Shown: positions 45,027-58,053 of the stretch, in pieces
Layout: every line of letters starts with the position of its first letter
Position numbering within the stretch: position 1 is the first letter of the stretch
Assembly: GCF_003331055.1 (NCBI RefSeq)
Contig: NZ_PUQD01000006.1
Coordinates: forward strand, 62,001-126,000
Direction of reading: 5' to 3'
Source of the DNA: Pseudomonas sp. AFG_SD02_1510_Pfu_092
Lineage (GTDB): Bacteria; Pseudomonadota; Gammaproteobacteria; Pseudomonadales; Pseudomonadaceae
Length of the DNA stretch: 64,000 nucleotides
Program-made: the position numbers and the translations under genes
The notes under the pieces: generated by a model
Database searches by the model: none
The model's input: the letters and a program-made list of their open reading frames with translations, nothing else
Told to the model about the DNA's origin: nothing

Positions 45027-46634
45027 TCACATCCGGAAAATGCCGAAGCGGCTCTGTTCGATCGGCGCGTTCAACGCGGCAGACAACGCCAGGCCGAGCA
45101 CGTCGCGGGTCTGTGCCGGGTCGATGACACCGTCGTCCCACAGGCGCGCGCTGGAGTAGTACGGGTGGCCCTGATGCTCGTACTGGTCGAGGATCGGCTG
45201 CTTGAGCCTGGCTTCGTCTTCCGCGCTGAACGGCTGGCCGCTGCGTTCGCTCTGCTCGCGCTTGACCTGGGCCAGCACGCCGGCGGCCTGCTCGGCGCCC
45301 ATCACGCCGATCCGCGCGTTGGGCCACATCCACAGGAAGCGCGGGTCGTAGGCCCGGCCGCACATGCCATAGTTGCCGGCACCAAAGCTGCCGCCGATGA
45401 TCACCGTGAACTTCGGCACCTGGGCGCAGGCCACGGCGGTGACCAGCTTGGCGCCGTGCTTGGCGATGCCGCCTTCTTCGTACTTCTTGCCCACCATGAA
45501 GCCGGTGATGTTTTGCAGGAACAGCAGGGGGATGCCGCGCTGGCAGGCCAGCTCGATGAAGTGCGCACCTTTTTGCGCGGCCTCGGCGAACAGGATGCCG
45601 TTGTTGGCCAGGATCGCCACCGGGTAGCCGTGCAGATGGGCGAAACCGCACACCAGGGTGGTGCCGAACAACGCCTTGAATTCATCGAACAGCGAACCGT
45701 CCACCAGGCGCGCGATCACCTCGCGCACATCGAACGGTTGCTTGGCATCGGCCGGCACCACGCCGTACAGCTCGTCGGCGGCATACAGCGGCGCGACTGG
45801 CGCCAGGCGCTGCAGCTTGCCCAGTTTGTGCCAGTTGAGGTTGGCCACGCTGCGCCGGGCCAGGGCCAGGGCATGCTCGTCGTTGTCGGCATAGTGGTCG
45901 GCCACGCCGCTGGTGCGGCAGTGCACATCGGCGCCGCCAAGGTCCTCGGCGCTGACTACTTCACCGGTGGCGGCTTTGACCAGCGGCGGGCCGGCAAGGA
46001 AGATGGTCGCCTGCTGGCGCACCATGATCGCTTCGTCGGCCATCGCCGGCACGTAGGCGCCGCCAGCGGTGCACGAGCCCATCACCACGGCGATCTGCGG
46101 AATGCCCTGGGCGCTCATGTTGGCCTGGTTGAAGAAGATCCGCCCGAAATGCTCGCGGTCGGGGAACACTTCATCCTGGCGCGGCAGGTTGGCACCGCCG
46201 GAATCCACCAGGTAGATGCACGGCAGGCGGTTCTGCAGGGCGATGGTCTGCGCACGCAGGTGCTTTTTCACCGTCAGCGGGTAGTACGAACCGCCTTTGA
46301 CCGTGGCGTCGTTGGCCACGATCATGCATTCCACGCCTTCGACCCGGCCGATGCCGGCGATCACGCCCGCAGCGGGTACGTCTTCGCCATACACCTCATG
46401 GGCGGCCAACTGGCCGATTTCGAGGAACGGCGAGCCCGGGTCCAGCAGTCGGTCGATGCGTTCGCGTGGCAGCAGCTTGCCGCGCGAGGTGTGCCGCTCC
46501 TGGGCCTTGGGCCCGCCGCCCTGGGCCACCTGGGCGAGCAGGCCGCGCAGGGCCTGGACCTGTTCGAGCATGGCCGCGCGGTTGTCGGCGAACTCCGCCG
46601 AACGCGGGTTGATCTGGGTATGCAAGGTAGCCAT
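45027..46634 (-). CDS. liuB: Methylcrotonyl-CoA carboxylase, carboxyltransferase beta subunit
   Basis: 535 residues, normal for MCC beta. Carboxyltransferase motifs include [57 protein letters not shown] and [20 protein letters not shown]. It transfers CO2 from biotin on LiuD to methylcrotonyl-CoA. The gene is 19 bases behind liuA, so it is co-transcribed. Confidence 0.95.
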   Translation of the reverse strand: MATLHTQINPRSAEFADNRAAMLEQVQALRGLLAQVAQGGGPKAQERHTSRGKLLPRERIDRLLDPGSPFLEIGQLAAHEVYGEDVPAAGVIAGIGRVEGVECMIVANDATVKGGSYYPLTVKKHLRAQTIALQNRLPCIYLVDSGGANLPRQDEVFPDREHFGRIFFNQANMSAQGIPQIAVVMGSCTAGGAYVPAMADEAIMVRQQATIFLAGPPLVKAATGEVVSAEDLGGADVHCRTSGVADHYADNDEHALALARRSVANLNWHKLGKLQRLAPVAPLYAADELYGVVPADAKQPFDVREVIARLVDGSLFDEFKALFGTTLVCGFAHLHGYPVAILANNGILFAEAAQKGAHFIELACQRGIPLLFLQNITGFMVGKKYEEGGIAKHGAKLVTAVACAQVPKFTVIIGGSFGAGNYGMCGRAYDPRFLWMWPNARIGVMGAEQAAGVLAQVKREQSERSGQPFSAEDEARLKQPILDQYEHQGHPYYSSARLWDDGVIDPAQTRDVLGLALSAALNAPIEQSRFGIFRM

Positions 46635-46653
46635 GTGCGCCCGTCCTTTATGT

Positions 46654-47817
46654 TCAGCGGGTTTCGTTGAACAGTTCGCGGCCGATCAGCATCCGGCGGA
46701 TTTCGCTGGTGCCGGCACCGATCTCGTACAGCTTGGCGTCGCGCAGCAGGCGGCCTGCCGGGAATTCGTTGATATAGCCGTTGCCGCCGAGAATCTGGAT
46801 GGCCTCCAGGGCCATCTGGGTGGCGCGTTCGGCGGTGTACAGGATCACCCCGGCGGCGTCCTTGCGGGTGGTCTCGCCACGGTCGCAGGCCTGGGCCACG
46901 GCATACAGGTAGGCGCGGCTGGCGTTGAGCTGGGTATACATGTCGGCGATCTTGCCCTGGATCAGCTGGAACTCGCCGATGCTCTGGCCGAATTGCTTGC
47001 GGTCGTGGATGTACGGCACCACCAGGTCCATGCAGCTTTGCATGATGCCGGTCGGGCCGCCGGACAGCACCACACGCTCGTAGTCCAGGCCGCTCATCAG
47101 CACGCGTACGCCGCCGTTGAGCTGGCCGAGGATGTTTTCCTGCGGCACTTCGACGTCGTCGAAGAACAGCTCGCAGGTATTGGAGCCGCGCATGCCCAGC
47201 TTGTCGAACTTGTTGCTGCGGCTGAAGCCTTTCCAGTCGCGTTCGACGATGAACGCGGTGATGCCGTGGGCGCCCCTGTCCAGGTCGGTCTTGGCGTAGA
47301 TCACGTAGGTGTTGGCGTCTGGGCCGTTGGTGATCCAGGTCTTGCTGCCGTTGAGCACGTAATGATCGCCGCGTTGCTCGGCGCGCAGCTTCATCGACAC
47401 CACATCGGAGCCGGCATTCGGCTCGCTCATGGCCAGGGCGCCGATGTGCTCCCCGCTGATCAGCTTGGGCAGGTACTTGAGCTTCTGCTCGTGGCTGCCG
47501 TTGCGGTTGATCTGGTTGACGCAGAGGTTGGAGTGGGCCCCGTAGGACAGCGCCACCGAGGCCGAGCCACGGCTGATTTCTTCCATCGACACCACGTGGG
47601 CCAGGTAGCCCAGGCCGGCGCCGCCGTACTCTTCCGGCACGGTGATGCCGAGCAGGCCCATGTCACCGAATTTGCGCCACATGTCGGCGGGGAACAGGTT
47701 GTCGTGGTCGATTTGCGCGGCGCGTGGCGCCAGTTCGGCGGCGACGAAGGTGCGCACCTGGTCACGGAGCATGTCGATGGTTTCGCCCAGGGCGAAGTTC
47801 AGGGAGGGGTAATGCAT
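46654..47817 (-). CDS. liuA: Isovaleryl-CoA dehydrogenase
   Basis: 387 residues from the ATG at 47815-47817 ([20 protein letters not shown]). The frame is open to 48030, but that part crosses the REP pair. Acyl-CoA dehydrogenase signatures are present: [40 protein letters not shown], and C-terminal [22 protein letters not shown]. The first FAD-dependent step of the branch from isovaleryl-CoA. The ribosome site is not strong. LiuR-like palindromes lie about 190 bases upstream. Confidence 0.94.
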   Translation of the reverse strand: MHYPSLNFALGETIDMLRDQVRTFVAAELAPRAAQIDHDNLFPADMWRKFGDMGLLGITVPEEYGGAGLGYLAHVVSMEEISRGSASVALSYGAHSNLCVNQINRNGSHEQKLKYLPKLISGEHIGALAMSEPNAGSDVVSMKLRAEQRGDHYVLNGSKTWITNGPDANTYVIYAKTDLDRGAHGITAFIVERDWKGFSRSNKFDKLGMRGSNTCELFFDDVEVPQENILGQLNGGVRVLMSGLDYERVVLSGGPTGIMQSCMDLVVPYIHDRKQFGQSIGEFQLIQGKIADMYTQLNASRAYLYAVAQACDRGETTRKDAAGVILYTAERATQMALEAIQILGGNGYINEFPAGRLLRDAKLYEIGAGTSEIRRMLIGRELFNETR

Positions 47818-47878
47818 GCTGGGGCACCTTGTTGTTCTTGAAATTGGGTAACACCGTAGCTCAAGGGCTATCACCAGC

Positions 47879-47970
47879 CCTGTGGGAGCGGGTTTACCCG
47901 CGAATGCGTCAGCAGGGCCACCGTCATTGCCTGGATGACCGCATTCGCGGGTGAACCCGCTCCCACAGGG
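47879..47970. repeat. Inverted REP pair upstream of liuA
   Basis: CTGTGGGAGCGGGTTTACCC at 47880-47899 and its near reverse complement GGGTGAACCCGCTCCCACAG at 47949-47968 flank about 50 unrelated bases. Confidence 0.85.
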
Positions 47971-48008
47971 GCGGTGGTACGCCGACAAACCTGATGTCGT
48001 TTTCACCT

Positions 48009-48022
48009 TTACGTTAACGTAA
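48009..48022. promoter_or_regulatory. LiuR-like operator 1 (perfect palindrome)
   Basis: TTACGTTAACGTAA is a perfect 14-bp palindrome in the liuA/acyl-CoA synthetase intergenic region. It resembles the MerR-family LiuR motif described for leucine degradation genes (TTTACGTnnACGTAAA type, from memory). The regulator gene is not in the window. Confidence 0.65.
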
Positions 48023-48057
48023 GCCTGCATGCAGTCGCTGTCAATCGACTCATCACC

Positions 48058-48073
48058 TTTACGTAAACGTAAA
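48058..48073. promoter_or_regulatory. LiuR-like operator 2
   Basis: TTTACGTAAACGTAAA is a near-palindrome of the same type as the site at 48009-48022 and lies 63 bases upstream of the synthetase start. The two sites suggest joint control of the divergent genes. Confidence 0.6.
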
Positions 48074-48136
48074 TCTGCGCCAGAGTATTCCCGCTTGCTT
48101 CAGCCGTGCCCAGAACAACCACAAGAAGGGACACTC

Positions 48137-49819
48137 ATGAGTCAACCAAGCTATACCCGCGGTCGCCAGGACAAGCCCCTGCTGACCCAGACCATCGGCC
48201 AGGCCTTCGATGCCACCGTGGCCCGCTGTGCCGATGGCGAGGCCCTGGTGTCGCGCCACCAAGGCCTGCGCTACAGCTGGCGGCAGTTGGCCGAGCAGGT
48301 CGAGGTGCAGGCCCGCGCGCTGATGGCCCTGGGCGTGAACACCGGCGACCGGGTTGGCATCTGGTCGCCCAACTGCGCCGAGTGGTGCATCCTGCAGATT
48401 GCCAGTGCCAAGGTCGGTGCCATCCTGGTCAACATCAACCCGGCCTACCGCGTGGGCGAGCTGGAGTACGTACTGCGCCAGTCCGGCTGTCGCTGGCTGG
48501 TGTGTGCCGATGCTTTCAAGACGTCTGACTACCACGCCATGGTCCAGCAACTGGTGCCGGAACTGGCCAGCGCCAGCCCCGGTGAAATGGCCAGTGAGCG
48601 CCTGCCCGACCTGCGCGGTGTGGTCAGCCTGGCCGCCAATCCGCCGGCTGGCTTCCTGCCCTGGCAGGCGCTGGCCGAGTGGGCAGGGCAGACCTCCGTC
48701 GAGGCCTGCGCGAAACGCCAGCACAGCCTGCAGTTCGACCAGCCGGTGAACATCCAGTACACCTCCGGCACCACCGGTGCGCCAAAGGGCGCCACGCTCA
48801 GCCACTACAACATCCTCAACAACGGCTACATGGTCGGCGAAAGCCTGGGCCTGACCGCGCGCGACCGCATGGTGATCCCGGTGCCGCTGTACCATTGTTT
48901 CGGCATGGTCATGGCCAACCTCGGCTGCATCACCCACGGCAGCACCATGGTCTACCCCAACGACGCCTTCGACGCCGAACTCACCCTGCGCGCGGTGGCC
49001 GAAGAGCGCGCCAGCATTCTCTACGGCGTGCCGACCATGTTCATCGCCATGCTCGACCACCCGGCGCGCCCGCACATGGACCTGTCGACCCTGCGCAGCG
49101 GCATCATGGCCGGCGCCACCTGCCCGATCGAGGTGATGCGCCGGGTCATCCAGCAGTTGCACATGGCCGAAGTGCAGATCGCCTACGGCATGACCGAAAC
49201 CAGCCCGGTGTCGCTGCAGACCGGCCCGGACGACGAACTGGAACTGCGCGTGACCACCGTCGGCCGCACCCAGCCGCAGCTGGAGAACAAGCTGGTGGAC
49301 ACCGACGGCTGCATCGTGCCGCGCGGCGAGATCGGCGAGTTGTGCACCCGCGGCTACAGCGTGATGCTCGGCTACTGGGACAACCCCCAGGCCACGGCGG
49401 ATACCATCGACCCGGCCGGCTGGATGCATTCGGGCGACCTGGCGGTGATGGACGAGCACGGCTACGTGCGCATCGTCGGGCGCAACAAGGACATGATCAT
49501 TCGTGGGGGCGAGAACATTTACCCGCGGGAGCTGGAAGAGTTCTTCTATACCCACCCGGCGGTGGCCGATGCGCAGGTGATCGGCATTCCGTGCAGCCGA
49601 TATGGCGAAGAGATCGTGGCCTGGATCAAGCTGCACCCGGGGCACAGCGCCACGGCCGAGGAGTTGCAGGCGTGGTGCAAGGCGCGCATTGCGCACTACA
49701 AGGTGCCGCGGCATATCCGTTTCGTTGACGAGTACCCGATGACGGTGACCGGCAAGGTGCAGAAGTTCCGCATGCGCGAAATCAGTGTGGCGGAGCTTTC
49801 GGCTGTATCTGACGGTTGA
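48137..49819 (+). CDS. AMP-forming acyl-CoA synthetase
   Basis: 560 residues from the ATG at 48137, preceded by AAGAAGGGACACTC. ANL-superfamily motifs: NIQYTSGTTGAPKGATLSHY (P-loop), YGMTETSPV, GWMHSGDLAVMDEHGYVRIVGR and the C-terminal TVTGKVQKFRMRE with the catalytic Lys. It activates a carboxylic acid to a CoA thioester. The divergent position next to liuA with shared LiuR-like sites suggests a branched or short/medium-chain acid linked to leucine catabolism (inference). The frame opens at 48029, upstream of the family start. Confidence 0.9.
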   Translation: MSQPSYTRGRQDKPLLTQTIGQAFDATVARCADGEALVSRHQGLRYSWRQLAEQVEVQARALMALGVNTGDRVGIWSPNCAEWCILQIASAKVGAILVNINPAYRVGELEYVLRQSGCRWLVCADAFKTSDYHAMVQQLVPELASASPGEMASERLPDLRGVVSLAANPPAGFLPWQALAEWAGQTSVEACAKRQHSLQFDQPVNIQYTSGTTGAPKGATLSHYNILNNGYMVGESLGLTARDRMVIPVPLYHCFGMVMANLGCITHGSTMVYPNDAFDAELTLRAVAEERASILYGVPTMFIAMLDHPARPHMDLSTLRSGIMAGATCPIEVMRRVIQQLHMAEVQIAYGMTETSPVSLQTGPDDELELRVTTVGRTQPQLENKLVDTDGCIVPRGEIGELCTRGYSVMLGYWDNPQATADTIDPAGWMHSGDLAVMDEHGYVRIVGRNKDMIIRGGENIYPRELEEFFYTHPAVADAQVIGIPCSRYGEEIVAWIKLHPGHSATAEELQAWCKARIAHYKVPRHIRFVDEYPMTVTGKVQKFRMREISVAELSAVSDG

Positions 49820-49839
49820 TTGGTTTGGTCTACCGGCCC

Positions 49840-49926
49840 TTTCGCGGGTAAACCCGCTCCCACAGGGGCCGCGCCAACCTCGAACGCGGCGCTGTACCTG
49901 TGGGAGCGGGTTTACCCGCGAAGAGG
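49840..49926. repeat. Inverted REP pair behind the acyl-CoA synthetase
   Basis: TTTCGCGGGTAAACCCGCTC at 49840-49858 and the inverted copy GAGCGGGTTTACCCGCGAAG at 49904-49923, between convergent genes. Confidence 0.85.
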
Positions 49927-49959
49927 CCGGCCCGTCCAGCGCTGGATCCTGGTCTACCC

Positions 49960-50121
49960 TTAAGCCTTCACCGGTGGCTCCTGGTTCGGCGGGTCGCCCA
50001 CCGTCGGCGGCACGGTCGGCTTGATCGGCAACTCGTCCGGGTCTTGCTCCGGCACGGGTGGCGGCAGGCTCGGGTCGTCGATGTTGGGATCGGGTGTTTC
50101 CGGTGGAATGGGAATGTTCAT
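49960..50121 (-). CDS. 53-residue proline-rich acidic protein
   Basis: A complete small reading frame on the minus strand: ATG at 50119-50121, TAA at 49960-49962. It begins MNIPIPPETPDPNIDDPSLP and continues with many Pro, Asp and Glu (about one residue in three is Pro), so it is probably unstructured. It is very GC-rich and third-position biased like a real pseudomonad gene. It faces the glgE start. I recall similar short Pro-rich proteins in Pseudomonas, with no known function. Confidence 0.65.
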   Translation of the reverse strand: MNIPIPPETPDPNIDDPSLPPPVPEQDPDELPIKPTVPPTVGDPPNQEPPVKA

Positions 50122-50262
50122 GGCCTGACCTCGCGTGGGTAATTGAAGAGGTGCTGCAGGCTTCGACCGCTGCCAGCGGCCGTTCGCTCAATTTTTTTGA
50201 ACCCCCGCGCCTGCGCATGGCTCTGAACCCTTACCGCCACCAGCCCAAGGGAGCAAGGCCTG

Positions 50263-52281
50263 ATGTCTTTGAACGAGCCCTTCGAAAGCGTGCCTATGGC
50301 CAATGACCACCCGGACCAGGGCATCAGCCTGTCCCAGGCCTTGCTGGCGCCGCGCATTGCCATCGAGGACACCCAGCCGGTGCTCGACGGCGGCCTGTTC
50401 GCGGCCAAGGCCATCAGCAACCAGCCCGTTGCAGTCAGCAGCAAGGTGTTCAGCGACGGCCACGACCGCATGGCGGTGGTGCTGAACTGGCGGCAGGCCG
50501 GTAGCCGGCGCGTGCACTGCGTGCCCATGACCTCGGCAGGCAATGACCTGTGGCTGGCCGAGTTCACCCCCACCGAAATCGGCCCGCACCTGTTCAGCAT
50601 CGAGGCCTGGATCGACCCCTACGCCACCTATTGCTACGACCTGGAAAAAAAATACCAGGCCGGCGTCGATACCAGGCTCGAGCTCGAAGAAGGCCGGCTG
50701 CTGCTGGGCAAGGGCATCGAGCTGAGCGGCGGCGCCCTGCGCGACCAGTTGCAGGCACTTGCCGAGCGCCTGCCCACGCTCGATGACGACGACCAGGTGG
50801 CCCTGTTGCTGGGCGCCGAGGCCACGCGGCTGATGGGCGAGGCCGAGCACCGCAGCTACCTCACACGCAGCATCGAGTACCCGCTGGATGTGGACCGCCC
50901 GGCGGCCCAGTTCGCCAGCTGGTACGAGCTGTTCCCACGCTCTGTCACCGACCGCCCCGAGCGCCACGGCACCTTCAACGATGTGCATCAGCGCTTGCCG
51001 ATGATCCGCGACATGGGCTTCGACGTGCTGTATTTCCCACCCATCCACCCGATTGGCACCCAGCACCGCAAGGGCCGCAACAACGCCTTGCAAGCGCAGC
51101 CTGGCGACCCCGGCAGCCCGTACGCCATTGGCAGCCCGGAGGGCGGCCACGAGGCCATTCACCCGCAGCTCGGCAGCCGTGAGGATTTCCGCCGGCTGGT
51201 GTCGGCTGCCGCCCAGCATGGCCTGGAAATCGCCCTGGACTTCGCCATCCAGTGCTCCCAGGACCACCCCTGGTTGAAGGAACACCCCGGCTGGTTCAGC
51301 TGGCGCCCGGACGGCACCATCCGCTATGCCGAGAACCCGCCGAAAAAGTACCAGGACATCGTCAACGTCGATTTCTACGCCCCCGATGCGGTGCCAGGCC
51401 TGTGGCTGGCCCTGCGCGATGTGGTGATCGGCTGGGTCGAGGAGGGCGTGAAAACCTTCCGCGTCGACAACCCGCACACTAAGCCGCTGCCGTTCTGGCA
51501 ATGGCTGATCGCCAATGTGCGCAGCCAGTACCCGGACGTGATCTTCCTCGCCGAGGCCTTCACCAAGCCGGCGATGATGGCGCGCCTGGGCAAGGTCGGC
51601 TATGCCCAGAGCTATACCTACTTCACCTGGCGCAATACCAAGCAGGAGCTGCGCGAGTACTTCGAGCAGCTCAACCAGCCGCCGTGGAGCCAGTGCTACC
51701 GGCCCAACTTCTTCGTCAACACGCCGGATATCAACCCGTTCTTCCTGCAGCACTCCGGGCGTGCCGGCTTTCTCATTCGCGCAGCGCTGGCGACCATGGG
51801 CTCGGGCCTGTGGGGCATGTATTCGGGCTTCGAACTGTGCGAAGCGGCGGGCCTGCCGGGCAAGGAGGAATACCTGGATTCGGAGAAGTACGAGATTCGC
51901 CCGCGCGACTACAGCCAGCCGGGCAACATCGTCGCCGAGATCGCCCAGCTCAACCGCATTCGCCGGCAGAACCCGGCCTTGCAGACGCATCTGGGCGTGG
52001 CGTTCTTCAACTGCTGGAACGACAACATCCTGTACTTCGCCAAGCGCACGCCCGAGCGCGACAACTACATCCTGGTGGCGATCAGCCTCGACCCGCACAA
52101 CGCCCAGGAGGCGCATTTCGAGTTGCCGCTGTGGGAGCTGGGGCTGGACGACAACGCCGAGACCCACGGCGAAGACCTGATGAACGGCCATCGCTGGTCG
52201 TGGTATGGCAAAACCCAGTTCATGCGTATCGAACCCTGGCACCAGCCGTTCGGGATCTGGCGCATCGAAAAGGCGCATTAA
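50263..52281 (+). CDS. glgE: Alpha-1,4-glucan:maltose-1-phosphate maltosyltransferase
   Basis: 672 residues, usual length for GlgE (GH13_3). An N-terminal beta domain precedes the (beta/alpha)8 barrel. Sequence markers include DVLYFPPIHPIGTQHRKGRN, DFAIQCSQDHPWLKEHP and FRVDNPHTKPLPFW with the nucleophile Asp402, then IFLAEAFTKPAMM with the Glu acid/base. It elongates alpha-1,4 glucan using maltose-1-phosphate. A second start at 50296 (MANDHPDQG) is possible. First gene of glgE-treS/pep2-glgB; an inverted REP pair separates it from treS. Confidence 0.94.
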   Translation: MSLNEPFESVPMANDHPDQGISLSQALLAPRIAIEDTQPVLDGGLFAAKAISNQPVAVSSKVFSDGHDRMAVVLNWRQAGSRRVHCVPMTSAGNDLWLAEFTPTEIGPHLFSIEAWIDPYATYCYDLEKKYQAGVDTRLELEEGRLLLGKGIELSGGALRDQLQALAERLPTLDDDDQVALLLGAEATRLMGEAEHRSYLTRSIEYPLDVDRPAAQFASWYELFPRSVTDRPERHGTFNDVHQRLPMIRDMGFDVLYFPPIHPIGTQHRKGRNNALQAQPGDPGSPYAIGSPEGGHEAIHPQLGSREDFRRLVSAAAQHGLEIALDFAIQCSQDHPWLKEHPGWFSWRPDGTIRYAENPPKKYQDIVNVDFYAPDAVPGLWLALRDVVIGWVEEGVKTFRVDNPHTKPLPFWQWLIANVRSQYPDVIFLAEAFTKPAMMARLGKVGYAQSYTYFTWRNTKQELREYFEQLNQPPWSQCYRPNFFVNTPDINPFFLQHSGRAGFLIRAALATMGSGLWGMYSGFELCEAAGLPGKEEYLDSEKYEIRPRDYSQPGNIVAEIAQLNRIRRQNPALQTHLGVAFFNCWNDNILYFAKRTPERDNYILVAISLDPHNAQEAHFELPLWELGLDDNAETHGEDLMNGHRWSWYGKTQFMRIEPWHQPFGIWRIEKAH

Positions 52282-52296
52282 CAGTCGCACGCTGTT

Positions 52297-52387
52297 CCCT
52301 GTGGGAGCGGGTTTACCCGCGAACACCGGCGAAGCCGGTGCCATACAACGAGTTGCCTGCTTCGCGGGTAAACCCGCTCCCACAGGA
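52297..52387. repeat. Inverted REP pair between glgE and treS
   Basis: CCTGTGGGAGCGGGTTTACC at 52298-52317 and GGTAAACCCGCTCCCACAGG at 52367-52386, inside the apparent operon. Confidence 0.85.
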
Positions 52388-52426
52388 CAGCACGCTAGCC
52401 CCAGAATGCTTTGAAAGGAGTCGCAC

Positions 52427-55743
<3,317 letters not shown>

Positions 55744-55747
<4 letters not shown>

Positions 55748-57954
55748 ACGTTACAACGCGTGAAAACGGCGGCCTTCGGCAACGGGACCTCGACGCCCTG
55801 GCCCGCGCCGAGCACGCCGATCCATTTGCGGTACTCGGCCCCCATGGCGACGGCGCAGGCGGGCAGGTGGTCCGCGCGTTCCTGCCCAATGCCCTGAATG
55901 CGCGCATCCTGGCCCGGCATGACGGGCGCATCCTCGCCGAAATGGAGCAGGGCAGCCTGCCCGGGTTGTTCACGGCGCACCTCGATGAGGCACATCCGTA
56001 CCTGTTGCAAATCGGCTGGGCCGGCGGCGAGCAGGTGACCGAAGATCCGTACAGCTTCGGCCCACAGCTCGGCGACATGGACCTCTACCTGTTCGCCGAA
56101 GGCAACCATCGCGACCTGTCCGGGCGTTTCGGCGCCCAGCCCATGCAGGTCGATGGCATCGACGGCGTGTGCTTTTCGGTGTGGGCGCCGAACGCCCGGC
56201 GGGTGTCGGTGGTCGGCGACTTCAACAACTGGGATGGCCGCCGCCACCTCATGCGCCTGCGCCACAGCGCCGGGGTGTGGGAGCTGTTCGTGCCACGCCT
56301 GGGCGTGGGCGAAACCTACAAGTTCGAGGTGCTCGGCAAGGACGGCATACTGCCGCTGAAGGCCGACCCGCTGGCGCGCGCCACCGAACTGCCGCCGAGC
56401 ACCGCGTCCAAGGTGGCGGGGGCGCTCAGCCACCCCTGGCAGGACCATGACTGGATGGCGCAGCGGGCGCAGCGCCATGCCTACAATGCACCGCTGTCGA
56501 TCTATGAGCTGCACCCAGGCTCCTGGCGTTGCGAGCTGGATGAGGCGGGGGAAGTCAGCCGCTATTACAACTGGCGCGAGCTGGCCGAACGCCTGGTGCC
56601 GTACGTGCAGGAACTGGGCTTCACCCACATCGAGCTGCTGCCGATCATGGAGCACCCGTTCGGCGGCTCCTGGGGTTACCAGCCGCTGTCGATGTTCGCG
56701 CCGACCTCGCGCTACGGCAGCGCCGAGGACTTTGCCGCGTTCGTCGATGCCTGCCACCTGGCCGGCATCGGCGTGCTGCTCGACTGGGTGCCGGCGCATT
56801 TCCCCACCGACGAACACGGCCTGGCGCGGTTCGACGGCACCGCCCTGTACGAGTACGACAACCCGCTGGAAGGCTACCATCAGGACTGGAACACGCTGAT
56901 CTACAACCTTGGCCGCACCGAAGTGCGCGGCTTCATGATGGCCTCGGCGCTGCACTGGCTGAAGCACTTTCACATCGACGGCCTGCGCGTCGATGCGGTG
57001 GCTTCGATGCTGTACCGCGACTATTCGCGCAAGGCCGGCGAATGGGTGCCCAACCGCCACGGCGGGCGCGAGAACCTGGAGGCCATCGACTTCATTCGCC
57101 ACCTCAACGGCGTGGCTGCCCACGAGGCCCCGGGCGCGCTGATCATCGCCGAGGAGTCGACCGCCTGGCCCGGGGTCAGCCAGCCGACCCAGCAAGGCGG
57201 CCTGGGCTTTGCCTACAAGTGGAACATGGGCTGGATGCACGACACCCTGCATTACATCCAGAACGACCCGGTACACCGCACCTACCACCACAACGAGATG
57301 AGCTTCGGGCTGATCTATGCCTATTCCGAGCATTTCATCCTGCCCATTTCCCACGACGAGGTGGTGCACGGCAAGCACTCGCTGATCGACAAGATGCCTG
57401 GCGACCGCTGGCAGAAGTTCGCCAACCTGCGCGCCTACCTGACCTTCATGTGGGCGCACCCGGGCAAGAAGCTGCTGTTCATGGGCTGTGAGTTCGGCCA
57501 GTGGCGCGAATGGAACCACGACAGCGAGCTGGACTGGTACCTGCTGCAGTATCCCGAGCACCAGGGCGTGCAGCGCCTGGTCGGCGACCTCAACCGCCTG
57601 TACCGCGAGGTGCCGGCGCTGCACGAGCAGGACTGCCAGCCGCAGGGCTTCCAGTGGCTGATCGGTGACGATGCGCAAAACAGCGTGTATGCCTGGCTGC
57701 GCTGGAGCAGCAGTGGCGAACCGGTGCTGGTAGTGGCCAACTTCACCCCGGTACCGCGCGAGGGGTATCGCATCGGGGTGCCGTTTGGCGAGCGCTGGCA
57801 GGAACTGCTGAACAGTGATGCCGAGCTGTATGCCGGGTCCAACGTCGGTAACCTGGGCGCGGTGGCCAGTGAAGCGCTGCCTAGCCATGGGCAACCGCTG
57901 TCGCTGGCGCTGAACCTGCCGCCGCTTGGGGTATTGATCATGAAGCCAGCCTGA
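55744..57954 (+). CDS. glgB: 1,4-alpha-glucan branching enzyme
   Basis: 736 residues from the ATG at 55744 that overlaps the treS stop. The frame is open from 55684, within treS. An N-terminal CBM48-type domain (about 120-230, [17 protein letters not shown]) precedes the GH13 catalytic domain, with [20 protein letters not shown] (nucleophile Asp417) and [16 protein letters not shown]. It introduces alpha-1,6 branches. Translational coupling to treS supports a shared role in the GlgE glucan pathway. Confidence 0.96.
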
Positions 57955-57973
57955 TTGGTTGGCTGTACTGGCC

Positions 57974-58045
57974 TCTTCGCGGGCATGCCCGCTCCCACAG
58001 GGACCGCGCCACCCTTGTGGCAGCGGGCATGCCCGCGAATAGGCC
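57974..58045. repeat. Inverted REP pair behind glgB
   Basis: TTCGCGGGCATGCCCGCTCC at 57975-57994 with inverted GCGGGCATGCCCGCGAATAG at 58023-58042. The core has CATGCCC instead of TTTACCC, a distinct REP variant, between convergent genes. Confidence 0.8.
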
Positions 58046-58053
58046 AGACCTGC

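Noticed and set aside
43836..46670. 944-codon plus-strand frame opposite liuD-liuC-liuB
   Set aside because: Spans three recognised genes in antisense and has no ribosome site or domain; an effect of GC-rich codon usage.
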